From NCBI RefSeq assembly GCF_030316845.1, contig NZ_JASZYS010000003.1:62001-126000 (forward strand): a DNA stretch of 64,000 bases. Direction: 5' to 3'. This stretch comes from Variovorax davisae. Lineage in GTDB: Bacteria; Pseudomonadota; Gammaproteobacteria; Burkholderiales; Burkholderiaceae_C. Every line of letters starts with the position of its first letter. Positions within the stretch are counted from its first letter, which is position 1. The notes under the pieces were generated by a model. The model made no database searches, was not told the DNA's origin, and saw only the letters and a program-made list of their open reading frames with translations. Shown here piece after piece: positions 1 through 9,114 of the stretch. The translations under genes and the position numbers were made by a program.

Positions 1-204
1 CGCGCTCGCCAGGCACATGAAGACGACCGTGGCCTCACGCGCCAGTTCGGCCGGCGACGAAGCCGTCACCGCCCCGCGTTCGGCCAGCCGCCGCATCGGT
101 GCACCGTCGAGGTCGTTGCACAGCACGCGTTCGCCGCTTTTTGCCGCGAGGTTGGCGCACATGGGCTCGCCCATAACGCCCAGGCCGATAAAACCGATCG
201 GCAT
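1..204 (-). CDS. NAD(P)-dependent 3-hydroxyisobutyrate-dehydrogenase-like oxidoreductase (partial, 5' end only)
   Basis: The first 68 codons are present; the rest lies left of the window. The protein begins with a dinucleotide-binding fold, MPIGFIGLGVMGEPM, whose GxGxMG glycine motif at residues 6-12 is characteristic of the beta-hydroxyacid dehydrogenase family (3-hydroxyisobutyrate, tartronate semialdehyde and 6-phosphogluconate dehydrogenases). The next strand carries an acidic residue near NDLDG, and the piece ends at VVFMCLAS. The ATG lies 1 bp past the stop of the aldehyde dehydrogenase gene on the same strand, so the two are co-transcribed with the dehydrogenase second. Such pairs commonly oxidise a hydroxy acid or alcohol and the aldehyde made from it. 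The substrate cannot be told from this fragment. Confidence 0.85.
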   Translation of the reverse strand, partial: MPIGFIGLGVMGEPMCANLAAKSGERVLCNDLDGAPMRRLAERGAVTASSPAELAREATVVFMCLASA

Positions 205-205
205 C

Positions 206-1663
206 TCAGAGCCCCACCATCACAGTCTTGGGTTCCTGGTAGGTGCGGATGCCGAAGAAGCCCTTCTCGCGCCCCGAGCCGCTTTCCTTGAAGCCACCGA
301 AGGGCACCGACACGCTGAGCGTCTTGTAGGTGTTGATCCAGACCGTGCCCGCCTCGATCGCGCGTGCCACGCGCCAGGCCTTGGGAAAGTCCTGCGTCCA
401 CACCCCCGCGGCCAGTCCGAAGAGCGTGTCGTTGGCCTGCGCCACGAGGTCGGCTTCGTTGTCGAAGGGAAGCACGCACAGCACCGGGCCGAACACCTCC
501 TGCTGGCAGATGCGCGCGCTGTTGCTCACGTTGCCGAGGATGGTCGGCAGGAAGTAGGCGCCGTTGGCCAGGCGCGCGTCTCCGGGGCGGCTACCGCCGG
601 CCAGCACCGTGGCGCCGTCCTCGCGCGCCATGTCGACCATGGTTTCGACCTTGTCCCGGTGGATGAAGGACGACAGCGGCGCGATCTGCGACTGCGCATC
701 GTCCGGCGGCCCCACGCGCAGGGCATTGGTCGCCGTCGCCAGCTTCTGCACGAAGCCCTCATACACGCTGCGCTCCACGAACAGGCGCGTGCCCGCGATG
801 CACGACTGCCCGGTCGACGAGAACACGCCGTGCAGCACGCCTTCGAGCGCCTTGTCCAGGTCGGCATCGGCGAACACGATGTGGGGCGACTTGCCGCCCA
901 ACTCCAGCGCCACCGCGGCCATGCGGCCGGCTGCCTCGCGCGCGATGGCCTTGCCGGTGGCGGTGCCACCGGTGAAGGAAATCAGGCGTACGTCGGGGTG
1001 CGCTACCAGCGCGGTGCCGGTCTCGGCGCCCAGGCCGGTCACCACGTTGAAGATGCCAGGCGGCAGTCCCGCCTCCAGCGCGAGTTCGGCGATGCGCAGC
1101 GCGATCGTCGGCGTGAACTCCGAGGGCTTGAGCACCACCGCGTTGCCGGCGGCTAGCGCGGCGGCCACCTTTTGCGATTCGAGCGTGAGTGGCGAATTCC
1201 ATGGCGTGATCGCGGCCACCACGCCGTAGGGCTCGTACAGCACCATCGACAGGTGATCGCCGCGCGAGGGCGCGATCTCCGACGGCATGGTCTCGCAGAT
1301 CGCCGCGAAGTAGCGGTACGCCGCGGCGCCACCGGCGGCCTGCGTCACGCACTCGCGGCGCAGCTTGCCGTTCTCGCGCATCTGCCGGTCGGCAAGTTCC
1401 TCGGCGTTAACCTCAATCAGGTCGGCGATGCGGTGCAGGATAGCTGCGCGTTGGTGGGGCAGCATCTGCCGCCATTCGGGTCGCGCCTGCGCGGCCTTGG
1501 CGGTGCGCACCGCGAAGTCGACGTCGGCCTTGCTGGCCGCGCCGATCAGGCCGTTGCGCCCGCCGGTAGCGGGATTGATGGATTCGAAGGGCTGGCCCTG
1601 TCCGGTAGTCCAGGTCGACCCGATTAGGAAGGGGCGGACTGCCTGTGTGTGGTCTCCGTGCAT
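206..1663 (-). CDS. NAD(P)-dependent aldehyde dehydrogenase
   Basis: This is a full-length (485 aa) member of the aldehyde dehydrogenase superfamily, which oxidises an aldehyde to the carboxylate in the cytoplasm. The coenzyme-site motif PWNSP is at 154-158, the catalytic general base Glu254 lies in LELGGKSP, and the nucleophile Cys288 lies in GQSCIAG. The C-terminal part contains the usual EVFGPVL segment and an INTY motif. The start ATG gives the normal family length. It leads a two-gene transcript with the dehydrogenase at 1-204 and is divergent from the SDR gene at 2136 across a 472-bp regulatory region. The sequence resembles the benzaldehyde, betaine-aldehyde and hydroxymuconic-semialdehyde group, but the substrate is not resolved. 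Confidence 0.93.
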   Translation of the reverse strand: MHGDHTQAVRPFLIGSTWTTGQGQPFESINPATGGRNGLIGAASKADVDFAVRTAKAAQARPEWRQMLPHQRAAILHRIADLIEVNAEELADRQMRENGKLRRECVTQAAGGAAAYRYFAAICETMPSEIAPSRGDHLSMVLYEPYGVVAAITPWNSPLTLESQKVAAALAAGNAVVLKPSEFTPTIALRIAELALEAGLPPGIFNVVTGLGAETGTALVAHPDVRLISFTGGTATGKAIAREAAGRMAAVALELGGKSPHIVFADADLDKALEGVLHGVFSSTGQSCIAGTRLFVERSVYEGFVQKLATATNALRVGPPDDAQSQIAPLSSFIHRDKVETMVDMAREDGATVLAGGSRPGDARLANGAYFLPTILGNVSNSARICQQEVFGPVLCVLPFDNEADLVAQANDTLFGLAAGVWTQDFPKAWRVARAIEAGTVWINTYKTLSVSVPFGGFKESGSGREKGFFGIRTYQEPKTVMVGL

Positions 1664-2135
1664 GGGGTTGCTCCGTGTGTAGCTATGTGAACAAAGGATG
1701 GCTGTGGCAGCGTGGCCGCCACCACGTGCATTGGCATGGTAGAAACAATCGAAGTTCTTCGAAAGTCAACAATTCCAATAGATGGAATGTTGAAGTCGCG
1801 TGAGATCGTGCGATCTGCTTGCCAACTACTCTCCCCGACGCAATGGGAATGGCCGCGCGCTTATCAAACGGCACCGGCGCCTGACACTGCTGGCTGCTCG
1901 CTATTGCTGACGATATGCGCTGATTCGTGGGCGCGTTGATGCGCGAGTGACGCCATTCCAGGCGGTCTTTGATATAGCGCAATGGATACCAAATCGAGTC
2001 TTGCTAAGCATGGCGTTGCGACCTGATTTTGAAGAAAGGCTTCATGGTGTTTGTCGCGTTAAGCGGATTATCAAAGCGATCGGTTGCGCGCACAGTTCTT
2101 CCATCACCTTTCCACTCGCCGTTAGGACATACACC
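1664..2135. promoter_or_regulatory. Divergent promoter region between aldehyde dehydrogenase and SDR genes
   Basis: This 472-bp stretch separates two divergent genes. No convincing coding sequence was found in it. It is visibly richer in A+T than the flanking genes and must hold both promoters. It includes a palindrome at 1772-1788 that fits a LysR-type T-N11-A site. Confidence 0.6.
1772..1788. promoter_or_regulatory. Inverted repeat, candidate LysR-type operator
   Basis: ATTCCA and TGGAAT form a perfect 6-bp inverted repeat around a 5-bp spacer, giving a T-N11-A arrangement. It lies 109 bp upstream of the aldehyde dehydrogenase start. No LysR gene is adjacent, so the regulator is unknown. 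Confidence 0.4.
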
Positions 2136-2993
2136 ATGACGATTTCATCCGCCCCCAAGACCTGGTTCATCACTGGCGTCAGCAGCGGCTTCGGCCGCGC
2201 GCTCGCGCAAGAAGCGCTGGCTGCCGGCCACCGCGTCGTCGGCACGCTGCGCAGCGAGGCCGCCCGCGCCGAGTTCGACGCGCTCCAACCCGGACGCTCC
2301 TTCGGTCGCTTGCTCGACGTGACGCACGACGTCGATGTGCCGCGCGTGGTCGCCGAGGTGGAGGCCACGGTCGGCGCCATTGACGTGCTGGTCAACAACG
2401 CCGGCTACGGCCACGAAGGCACGGTGGAGGAATCGTCGCTTGCCGAACTGCGCCAGCAGTTCGAGGTGAACGTGTTCGGTGCTGTGGCTATTGCTAAGGC
2501 AGTGCTGCCCTTCATGCGTTCGCGCCGGCGCGGTCACATTCTCAACATCACCTCGATGGGCGGCATCGTGACCTTTCCGGGGCTGGGCTACTACCACGGC
2601 AGCAAGTTCGCGCTCGAGGGCATTTCGGAGACGCTGGGCAAGGAGGTGGCGAGCTTCGGCATTCACGTGACGGCCGTGGAGCCGGGCGGCTTTCGCACCG
2701 AGTGGGCGGGACGCTCGATGGTGCGCGCGCCGCAGACCATAGACGACTACGCGCCGGTGATGGGCCCCGTGCGCGAGGCGCGCCTGGCGCGCAGTGGCAA
2801 GCAAGCGGGCGACCCGGTGAAGGCCGCGCGCGCCATGATCCAGATCACGGAAACGGCGATCCCGCCCAAGCATTTGCTGCTTGGCCCCGACGCAGTCAAG
2901 GTGGTGCGCGAGAAGCTCGGCGCGCTCCAGGAAGAGATCAAGGCGTGGGAAGCGCTGTCAGTGTCGACCGACTTCATGCCCACTGGCGCCTAA
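2136..2993 (+). CDS. Short-chain dehydrogenase/reductase (SDR) family oxidoreductase
   Basis: This is a 285-aa classical SDR. The N-terminal cofactor motif TGVSSGFG (TGxxxGxG) follows the start, the NNAGYG motif comes near residue 87, and the catalytic pair is in [11 protein letters not shown] (YxxxK) after the usual upstream serine in ITSMGG. The family reduces or oxidises carbonyl/hydroxyl substrates with NAD(P)H. The ATG at 2136 was chosen because it begins the protein just ahead of KTWFITG; the frame is open further upstream but that part has no family similarity. The gene stands alone, followed by a catalase relic on the other strand. SDRs starting with this KTWFITG pattern are often annotated simply as oxidoreductases, and the substrate is unknown. 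Confidence 0.92.
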   Translation: MTISSAPKTWFITGVSSGFGRALAQEALAAGHRVVGTLRSEAARAEFDALQPGRSFGRLLDVTHDVDVPRVVAEVEATVGAIDVLVNNAGYGHEGTVEESSLAELRQQFEVNVFGAVAIAKAVLPFMRSRRRGHILNITSMGGIVTFPGLGYYHGSKFALEGISETLGKEVASFGIHVTAVEPGGFRTEWAGRSMVRAPQTIDDYAPVMGPVREARLARSGKQAGDPVKAARAMIQITETAIPPKHLLLGPDAVKVVREKLGALQEEIKAWEALSVSTDFMPTGA

Positions 2994-3145
2994 TCCGCTC
3001 CGAGACGTAGCAATGTAGGCCGGTCGCCAGTAAGAGCAACCACCGATTGCATCGCTCCTGTTGCTACAACATCTTTTCTGTGGCGAATTGTCCCAGGCTT
3101 TGCGCTCATAGATACATTGCGGAGGTGCAAAAGGGGCCGGAACTC

Positions 3146-3346
3146 CGTGAAGGTACCGTGTGCCCATCCTTTGGCATGCATGCGACGCTCAGGAATCACC
3201 TCTCGGTCGAAGTGGGCCAATCTCTCGATGAGCCAGATGTCTTGCAGTAGTGCGGGGCCACGCGGTCCCGCAGTCTGAATGTTTAGGTTGTCTACCACCG
3301 GCGCACCGGTGGCGCGCAACACTTCCGGGATCGCGGTGAGCATGGG
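3146..3346 (-). pseudogene. Catalase N-terminal relic
   Basis: The minus-strand reading contains an unmistakable heme-catalase N-terminus: GAPVVDN, then [29 protein letters not shown], and MHAKG, which carries the histidine position of the heme distal site, ending at GTFT. After about 65 residues the similarity stops and the reading continues into unrelated sequence before a stop at 2990. A whole monofunctional catalase is roughly 480 residues or more, so about 85 percent of the gene is missing. No piece of the remainder was found nearby. This looks like a deletion remnant between the SDR and the GlxA-type regulator. Confidence 0.85.
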
Positions 3347-3509
3347 TTTTGTCAGGATGGACTCCTTGGTAAAGTGAGACCCCGGCGGTTGCCGGATGCT
3401 GTGCAGACCTCCCGGGACCTGACTTGGCAAGTCTGAATGCCCTGCCTCATATCGATCGGGATCGCAGGCGGTACCCCGCCAAGTCGAGACGTTTTTCCGC
3501 CATCTACCT

Positions 3510-4487
3510 ATGACCAGAACCGTTGCCCTACTCGTTTTCTCTGGGGTTCAATCGCTCGATGTCAGCGGCCCGCTCGATGTGTTCGCGGAAGCCAATCGCT
3601 TTCTGGCGACAGAGGACCACTACCTTATTGAGGTCATCGGCGTGGAACGGGGGCTGGTGGCCTGCTCCAACGGATTGCCCGTACAGGCGCACCGCCACTA
3701 CAGCGAGGCGCTTGACGCCTACGATCTGCTGCTGGTCGCGGGCGGACCGGCGTTGGTCCACCAAAAATTTCACCCCGATCTGTACGCGTGGCTAAAAGCC
3801 GCCAGTGTGCGCGCAAAGAACCATGGCTCTATCTGCAGCGGTGCATTTATCTTGGCGAGAGCAGGTTTGCTACATGGGCGCACCGTGACCACGCACTGGA
3901 ATGATGCTGCGGCGCTTGCCAGGTTGTGTCCGATGGCACGGGTCGATTCGAACCGTCTGTACACGCAGGACGGAGCGCTCTACACATCGGCAGGCGTCAC
4001 CGCGGGAATCGATCTGTCTTTGTATATCCTCGGCCAGCACCATGGCGTCGAGGTAGCGCTGCAAGTGGCGCGGCGCTTGGTTGTCTTTACGCAGCGAGCC
4101 GGCGGGCAGTCGCAATTCAGCCCGTTCCTGACACCACCTGTCGAGGCCGACTCACCGCTGATGCTGACGAAGATGCACGTCCTCGCCCACCTGCGCGATG
4201 ACTTGACGGTAGGCACGTTGGCGAAAGTCGCCAACATGAGCGAACGCACCTTCGCGCGCATCTTCGCGCGCGACACGCAGGTAACGCCAGCGGAGTTTGT
4301 CGAAAGCGCTCGGCTGGACGCGGCGCGCGTGATGCTTGAGACGAGTCAGGCTCCCCTGAAGACCGTGGCCTATCAGTGTGGTTTCAAGGATGCTCATCGT
4401 ATGCGGGCTGTGTTTATGCGAAGGCTGGACGTCAGCCCGCAGCAGTACCGCCTTAACTTTGGCAGCGCTGGCAAGCGCGAAGGCTGA
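3510..4487 (+). CDS. GlxA-family transcriptional regulator (DJ-1/PfpI domain + AraC HTH)
   Basis: This 325-aa protein begins with a DJ-1/PfpI (class I glutamine amidotransferase-like) domain, about residues 4-180, containing the cysteine elbow GSICSGAF. It ends with an AraC-type double helix-turn-helix domain, about residues 220-320 ([20 protein letters not shown] and the second helix pair ending in SPQQYR). This architecture matches GlxA/FtrA-type regulators, where the N-terminal domain is thought to sense a ligand and usually lacks protease activity. The gene is convergent with the HD-domain gene at 4494, and their ends are only 6 bp apart within a perfect 18-bp palindrome. Its target genes are not evident. 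Confidence 0.92.
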   Translation: MTRTVALLVFSGVQSLDVSGPLDVFAEANRFLATEDHYLIEVIGVERGLVACSNGLPVQAHRHYSEALDAYDLLLVAGGPALVHQKFHPDLYAWLKAASVRAKNHGSICSGAFILARAGLLHGRTVTTHWNDAAALARLCPMARVDSNRLYTQDGALYTSAGVTAGIDLSLYILGQHHGVEVALQVARRLVVFTQRAGGQSQFSPFLTPPVEADSPLMLTKMHVLAHLRDDLTVGTLAKVANMSERTFARIFARDTQVTPAEFVESARLDAARVMLETSQAPLKTVAYQCGFKDAHRMRAVFMRRLDVSPQQYRLNFGSAGKREG

Positions 4488-4499
4488 GCGCGCTCAGCC
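4482..4499. terminator. Perfect palindrome at convergent gene ends, possible bidirectional terminator
   Basis: GGCTGAGCG followed directly by its reverse complement CGCTCAGCC spans the stop codons of two convergent genes. It could fold as a strong hairpin in both transcripts, but no T tract follows, so intrinsic termination is uncertain. Confidence 0.35.
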
Positions 4500-5135
4500 C
4501 TTCCATGCCGAGTTGCGGATCACGCTGCAGAAATTGCCGCGCTGGAAGCTCGGGTCCTTGTCGATCAGGACGTCCGCCTTGACGTTGCCAAAGGTGGTGT
4601 CCGGCTTATGCTTGATGCCGTTGTAGAAGGCCTCGAGGATGTCTTCCTTGAAGTTCTCGGTGCGTGGATGGGCGGCCACCACCTGCTCGCGTTGGGCGTT
4701 GTCAAAGGCCGGGTAGTCGATGCCCAGTACATCCATCTCGACGCCAGCGGTCACGAGCGCCACAACCGGGTGCATGTGCTGCGGGATGCCGGGCGTAGTG
4801 TGCAGTGCTATCGCATTCCAAACCAAGTCGATGTCGTTCTGCGGAATGCCGTGGCTGCAAAGGAAGCTGCGCGCAACGTTGGCGCCGTCGACCTCAAACC
4901 GTTCGCATGCGCTGCTGTGCTTGTGCGTCAGACCCATGTCGTGGAACATTGCGCCTGCGTACAGCAATTCTGGGTCGAAGGTCAGGCCACGGCGTTTGCC
5001 AGCCAGGGCGCCGAAGTAATAAACGCGGCTGGAGTGATGGAACAGCAACGGGGATTCGGTGTCCCGCACGAGTTCGGTGATTTCTCTGGCAAGTTGGCTA
5101 TCGGGGATGCTGACGCCGTCGAGTGATAAGGTCAT
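4494..5135 (-). CDS. HD-domain metal-dependent phosphohydrolase / cyanamide-hydratase-like protein
   Basis: This 213-aa cytoplasmic protein has the metal-binding pattern of the HD superfamily: an early histidine in FHHSSRVYYFG, the H-D pair in AMFHDMGL, and a later histidine in IALHTTPG. The arrangement and length match the HD proteins often annotated as cyanamide-hydratase-like or as uncharacterised phosphohydrolases. The start ATG has a well-placed AGGAG eight bases upstream. It is transcribed alone, convergent with the GlxA-type regulator and divergent from a LysR gene at 5510. The catalysed reaction cannot be assigned from sequence. Confidence 0.85.
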   Translation of the reverse strand: MTLSLDGVSIPDSQLAREITELVRDTESPLLFHHSSRVYYFGALAGKRRGLTFDPELLYAGAMFHDMGLTHKHSSACERFEVDGANVARSFLCSHGIPQNDIDLVWNAIALHTTPGIPQHMHPVVALVTAGVEMDVLGIDYPAFDNAQREQVVAAHPRTENFKEDILEAFYNGIKHKPDTTFGNVKADVLIDKDPSFQRGNFCSVIRNSAWKG

Positions 5136-5249
5136 GTGAAAGCTCCTAAAAAGTGCCTTGACTTTAGGAGCAAACGGAGCCGCACGGCGCGGTGCGATGC
5201 CCCAAAACCAGCCAACCGCAGTGCGATTCCAGCCAACCGTGCGTCATGC

Positions 5250-5345
5250 AGCGAGCCGATGGCGCCGTGACCGGTGGCCCGCTTCCCCTTGCGCGAGTGC
5301 CAGGCCGAGGCCGTCGTCGAGGCCACTGACGCACCATGTTTTGGG
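5250..5345 (-). pseudogene. SDR N-terminal relic
   Basis: In the gap between the HD gene and the LysR gene, the minus strand reads PKTWCVSGLDDGLGLALAQ and then EAGHR. This parallels the PKTWFITG...GFGRALAQ...AAGHR start of the intact SDR at 2136. About 32 codons are recognisable before a stop. The glycine motif is damaged. It is most likely the remains of an SDR gene once divergent from the LysR gene at 5510. Confidence 0.55.
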
Positions 5346-5509
5346 ATAAGAAGAAGCGCTCGCTGATGTGATTGAATACCCTTGATAAGGAATGCAAGAG
5401 CCCATTGCTAGACTGCGCGCGTGCCGCGTTGCTTTGATCGTCAGCCGCGTCGATAAAGTACGTTGTCGGTTACTCAAGGATTGATCCGATTTCCTTTCCG
5501 CTTGACCTC

Positions 5510-6412
5510 ATGCGCCAGGACCAACTCGACGGACTCGTAACCTTCGTGGCCGTGGCCGAGACACGCGGCTTTTCTGCCGCTGCGGTGCGCCTGGGCGTAT
5601 CGCCCTCAGCCGTGAGCCAAGCCGTGCGGTTGCTTGAAAAGCGCGTGGGCGTGCCGCTGTTCAACCGCACTACGCGCAGCGTGAACCTTACTGAAGCCGG
5701 CGCGCGGTTTCTCGAACGCATAGGCCCGGCGGTGCAGGAGCTGGCCTTGGCCTCCGAAGAACTGAGCGACAGCGCCGAGCGGCCGTCGGGTCTGCTGCGG
5801 CTCACGGTGTCGCGCGGGGCCTACCTCTGGGTGCTGCAGCCGGTGCTCGGCGCATTCCTGCGCGCATACCCGCAGATCGACCTGGAGGTGTCCATCGACA
5901 ACACGCTGGTCGACATCGTGGGCCAGGGCTTCGACGCGGGCATCCGCTTCGGCGGCATGGTCGAGCGCGACATGGTGGGCATGCGGGTCGGCCCGCCGAT
6001 GGCCAACTGCATCGTCGCTGCGCCGCGTTACCTTGCCGAGCGCGGCACGCCGGTGCATCCGCGCGAGTTGTTGGCGCACGACTGCATCGGCTTTCGCTTT
6101 GCGAGTTCGGGCCAGCTGGAGCGCTGGGAGTTCGAGAAAAACGGCGAGGCTATGACACTCGCGGTGAGCGGGCGCCTCGTGATGAACGACGTGGCGTTGA
6201 TGCTCGACGCCGCGGTGGACGGCATCGGCATCGCCAACCTGATCGGCAGCTTCACCGAGCGCCACATTGTCGAGGGGCGGTTAGTACAGCTGTTGGCCGA
6301 CTGGACCACTCCGCTGCCGGATCTAGCACTGTACTATCCTGACCGTAAGCGCGTGCCGCCCAAGCTGCGTGTGCTGATTGACTGGCTGCGCTCGACCACT
6401 TCCTGCCTCTAG
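5510..6412 (+). CDS. LysR-family transcriptional regulator
   Basis: This 300-aa protein has the standard N-terminal winged helix of the LysR family (about residues 5-64; FSAAAVRLGVSPSAVSQAVR, then PLFNRTTRSVNLTEAG) followed by a two-lobed effector-binding domain. It resembles the CrgA/PA-type LysR subgroup. It ends 9 bp before the stop of the convergent FAD monooxygenase gene at 6422. Upstream lies an SDR relic on the opposite strand, which suggests its original target has been lost; the HD gene or distant genes could be current targets. Confidence 0.93.
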   Translation: MRQDQLDGLVTFVAVAETRGFSAAAVRLGVSPSAVSQAVRLLEKRVGVPLFNRTTRSVNLTEAGARFLERIGPAVQELALASEELSDSAERPSGLLRLTVSRGAYLWVLQPVLGAFLRAYPQIDLEVSIDNTLVDIVGQGFDAGIRFGGMVERDMVGMRVGPPMANCIVAAPRYLAERGTPVHPRELLAHDCIGFRFASSGQLERWEFEKNGEAMTLAVSGRLVMNDVALMLDAAVDGIGIANLIGSFTERHIVEGRLVQLLADWTTPLPDLALYYPDRKRVPPKLRVLIDWLRSTTSCL

Positions 6413-6421
6413 CCTCCAAGA

Positions 6422-8035
6422 TCAAGTTTGACCGGACGCGACCGCCAGTACGCGGCGCGCGTCGTCGAGTGATGCATCGTCCGCCGCCCACGCGACGAAT
6501 TGGTCTGGTCGCACCAGGACGAGCTTGGCGCCGTACCGGTCGGTTTCAACCCCGCTCTCCGCCGGCACGATCTTCAGGGGCAGCGACATCGCAATTGCCG
6601 CATCGCGAAATGCCTCGACAGTCCCAGACGGCGCGCCGATCGTCAGGAGCGTGAATGCGGGTCCCAGCTCGTCGTAGATGTTGTTGCCGGACGACTGCGC
6701 GGCGGGTGCCAGGTGGTGTCCCGCACGGGCATCGAATCGGTGGGATCCCTTCGCGCTGCTCACTCGGCCTTCGCTCCCCCAGACCACGGTTGATCCTTCG
6801 TAGTTGGGCTCGAAGGCGTGGACCTCGCCGACCGCGCCTTGGGCGCGCGCCTGCCATGCAGCCTCGAAACCCGCCGGGTCGCGGGCCGGATCGTATTCGT
6901 CCAGGAACTCCCGGTCCGCATCGATCGACTTGGCGATGAAGTCGCGGATTGTGGAGCCGAACACCGGCCGCCGCTCCGCATCGTAGGAATCCAGAAGGCG
7001 CTCGCCACCCCAGCCTTGCAGCGTCGCGGCGAGCTTCCAGCCCAGGTTCCGCGCGTCCTCCAGCCCGGAGTTCACGCCGTAGCCCCCATAGGGCGGGTGA
7101 CTGTGCGCAGCGTCGCCAGCGACGAAGACGCGACCCTCGCGGTAACTGTCGGCCAGCATGAAGCGCAGGTCCCAGAAACCGATGTGCTCGAACTCGACGT
7201 CGAACTCCGCGCCGACAGCCTCGCGAAGATATGCGGCGAAGTCGAAGTTGTCCTTGGTCGTGCCGGGCGGCACCGGCGCATGGAAGAACCAGGTGCTGCC
7301 CAGGTCGACCCGGCCGAAGAATTTCCAGTAGCCCTTCAGCGCCGGCTGCAGGACGTTGTAGTAGGACTTGCCCGGGTAGCACTCCAGAAGCCTGTGCAGC
7401 TCATGCGACTTGAAGACCAGCAGCACCATCATGCGGTCGTGGTCGGTGCGCGTCTGCGTGATGCCGGCCTGTTCCCGCACCAGCGAGCGGGCTCCATCCG
7501 AACCGACGGCATAGGCGCACTTCAAGACCCGCCGGCTGCCGCCGTCGCGCTCGGCGATCGTGATCGACACGCCGTCGGCGTCCTGGGTCAGCGCTTGCGC
7601 ATCCCATCCGTAAAGGGTCTGAACCGAGGGAAGCTCGGCGGCGCGTCGTCGTAGCACCGCCTCGGTCGCATACTGCGGAAGTCTCTCGTTCGACGTGTAG
7701 TAGTAGGGCTTGACCAGGTCGCGCTGCAGCCAGTCGTAGCTGTGGGGTCCCAGCAGCGTGCCGTAGGCGGTCAGGCCGCCGATTCCGTACTCCGGCGGAA
7801 TGGTGCGCGCCGCACGCAGCTGCTTCTCCGCTCCCCAGAAGTGGAAGTGTTCCATCGTGCGCTGGGTGAGGTTCTGGCCCTTGGGGATGGGCTGGGGCTG
7901 CGGATAGCGTTCCACCACGATCGTGCGAACGCCGCGCTGGCCCAACTCGATGGCCAGGCCCATGCCCACAGGACCACCACCGACGATGACGACCTCGGCA
8001 TCAGCTTGCGCCGAGATTGCTGATTCTTTGTTCAT
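6422..8035 (-). CDS. FAD-dependent aromatic monooxygenase (PheA/TfdB type)
   Basis: This 537-aa flavoprotein begins with the FAD-binding motif VVIVGGGPVGMGLAIELG (GxGxxG at 19-24), has the RxxGGR-family middle region with YAVGSDGARS, and the second FAD motif VFVAGDAAHSHPPYGGYG. This is the class A flavin monooxygenase pattern of phenol/2,4-dichlorophenol hydroxylases and related enzymes, which insert one oxygen atom ortho to a phenolic hydroxyl using NAD(P)H. Its start is 7 bp downstream of the stop of a Bug-type binding protein on the same strand, so the two form an operon under the divergent LysR at 9115. The pair suggests uptake and hydroxylation of an aromatic acid; the exact substrate is unknown. 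Confidence 0.92.
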   Translation of the reverse strand: MNKESAISAQADAEVVIVGGGPVGMGLAIELGQRGVRTIVVERYPQPQPIPKGQNLTQRTMEHFHFWGAEKQLRAARTIPPEYGIGGLTAYGTLLGPHSYDWLQRDLVKPYYYTSNERLPQYATEAVLRRRAAELPSVQTLYGWDAQALTQDADGVSITIAERDGGSRRVLKCAYAVGSDGARSLVREQAGITQTRTDHDRMMVLLVFKSHELHRLLECYPGKSYYNVLQPALKGYWKFFGRVDLGSTWFFHAPVPPGTTKDNFDFAAYLREAVGAEFDVEFEHIGFWDLRFMLADSYREGRVFVAGDAAHSHPPYGGYGVNSGLEDARNLGWKLAATLQGWGGERLLDSYDAERRPVFGSTIRDFIAKSIDADREFLDEYDPARDPAGFEAAWQARAQGAVGEVHAFEPNYEGSTVVWGSEGRVSSAKGSHRFDARAGHHLAPAAQSSGNNIYDELGPAFTLLTIGAPSGTVEAFRDAAIAMSLPLKIVPAESGVETDRYGAKLVLVRPDQFVAWAADDASLDDARRVLAVASGQT

Positions 8036-8042
8036 TTCTCGC

Positions 8043-9044
8043 TTACTCCGCGGTGATACCCTGGGCCTTGATCAGGTCGGCCCAGCGTTTGGCGTCTGCC
8101 GCCATCAGTTGTGCGAAGGCCTCCGGCGTGCTGTGGGCAGGGGTCATGCCCTGGGTCTCGAAGGCCTTGGCAATGGCCGGCTGCGCCAGGATCTCGCGCA
8201 GCTCCTTGTTGAGGCGCTCGATGTAGGGACGCGGAGTGCCTGCGGGTGCCAAGACGCCGTACCACATGTCGACGTTCATGTTTCCCAGCTTGAGAATGCT
8301 GAGTGGCGGTACCTCCGGGAGCAACGGGCTCGGCTTGTCGGAGCTGATCGCGAGCGCCTTGAGTTTGCCGGCCTTCACATGCTGCAGAGCGACATGGATC
8401 GGCAGGAACATGACGTCGATCTGACCACCCAGCAGGTCCGTGACGGCCGGAGCGGTGCCGCGATAGCTGATGTGCGTGAGCGAAACCGCGGCCCTGTTCT
8501 TGAGTAGCTCCATCGCCAGGTGGTGCGGCGTGCCCGCGCCGGGCGAGCCGTAGTTCAAGGCGCCCGGCTTCGCCTTGGCCCGTGCGATCAGCCCTTGCAG
8601 TGTGTCGATCCCGGTTCCCGGATTCGCGACTAGGAGGAGTTGGCCCCAGCTGGTCTGGCTGACCGGCGCGAGATCGCTCACCGGATTGAATCCCAGCCTG
8701 GGATAGAGGGCCATGTTCATGACGAGCGTGTTGACACTCACGAGCAGGGTGGTGCCGTCCGGTGTCGCGCGAACGACCTCCTGCGTGCCGATGTTGCCCG
8801 AGGCTCCGGGCCGGTTCTCAACGAAGAACGGGCGCTTGAGGCGTTCTGAAAGGGCGGGAGCGATCTGGCGCGCGATCAGGTCGATGCCGGTGCCGGGCGT
8901 AAAGGGAACGATCAGGCGAACCGGAGCGTCCGCCGAACCTTGTGCGCTGGCAAAGGGGGTTGCCAGCGCGGCGAGCCCGCTGAGCAGAATGCGGCGGCGG
9001 TGCCGGAATGAGGGCGGCGGCTGCAAGGTCCTGGATGTGTTCAC
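8043..9044 (-). CDS. Bug/TctC-family periplasmic substrate-binding protein
   Basis: This 333-aa exported protein has an arginine-rich N-terminus (RHRRR) followed by a hydrophobic segment and an AFASAQG-like signal peptidase site. The mature part has the Bug signature: VRLIVPFTPGTGIDLIAR, then VENRPGASGNIGTQEV, and a C-terminal region ending in KAQGITAE. Bug proteins bind carboxylates in the periplasm, either for tripartite tricarboxylate transporters or as orphan sensors/receptors. No TctA/TctB membrane genes are in the window. It heads the operon with the FAD monooxygenase at 6422 and is divergent from LysR at 9115 across 70 bp. Confidence 0.95.
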   Translation of the reverse strand: MNTSRTLQPPPSFRHRRRILLSGLAALATPFASAQGSADAPVRLIVPFTPGTGIDLIARQIAPALSERLKRPFFVENRPGASGNIGTQEVVRATPDGTTLLVSVNTLVMNMALYPRLGFNPVSDLAPVSQTSWGQLLLVANPGTGIDTLQGLIARAKAKPGALNYGSPGAGTPHHLAMELLKNRAAVSLTHISYRGTAPAVTDLLGGQIDVMFLPIHVALQHVKAGKLKALAISSDKPSPLLPEVPPLSILKLGNMNVDMWYGVLAPAGTPRPYIERLNKELREILAQPAIAKAFETQGMTPAHSTPEAFAQLMAADAKRWADLIKAQGITAE

Positions 9045-9086
9045 GGTTATGTCTCTCTATGAGTGGGTGACAATTACAGCGACACT

Positions 9087-9102
9087 TTTGACATTGATCA
9101 AA
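9087..9102. promoter_or_regulatory. Candidate LysR operator between divergent bug and lysR genes
   Basis: TTTGA and TCAAA form a 5-bp inverted repeat around six bases in the 70-bp divergent intergenic region, a typical place and shape for the binding site of the adjacent LysR protein. Confidence 0.45.
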
Positions 9103-9114
9103 CGGAAGATTCTG

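Noticed and set aside
17-1156. Long plus-strand open frame opposite the aldehyde dehydrogenase
   Set aside because: It is the antisense of a clear aldehyde dehydrogenase, rich in Arg/His/Gly, and has no family; such mirror frames are common in high-GC genes and recur throughout the window.
3945-3965. GGTCGATTCGAACC resembling a tRNA T-loop
   Set aside because: It is inside the GlxA-type coding sequence and no cloverleaf can be formed around it.
8713-9114. N-terminal extension of the LysR gene at 9115
   Set aside because: It overlaps the divergent Bug gene and has no similarity to LysR proteins.
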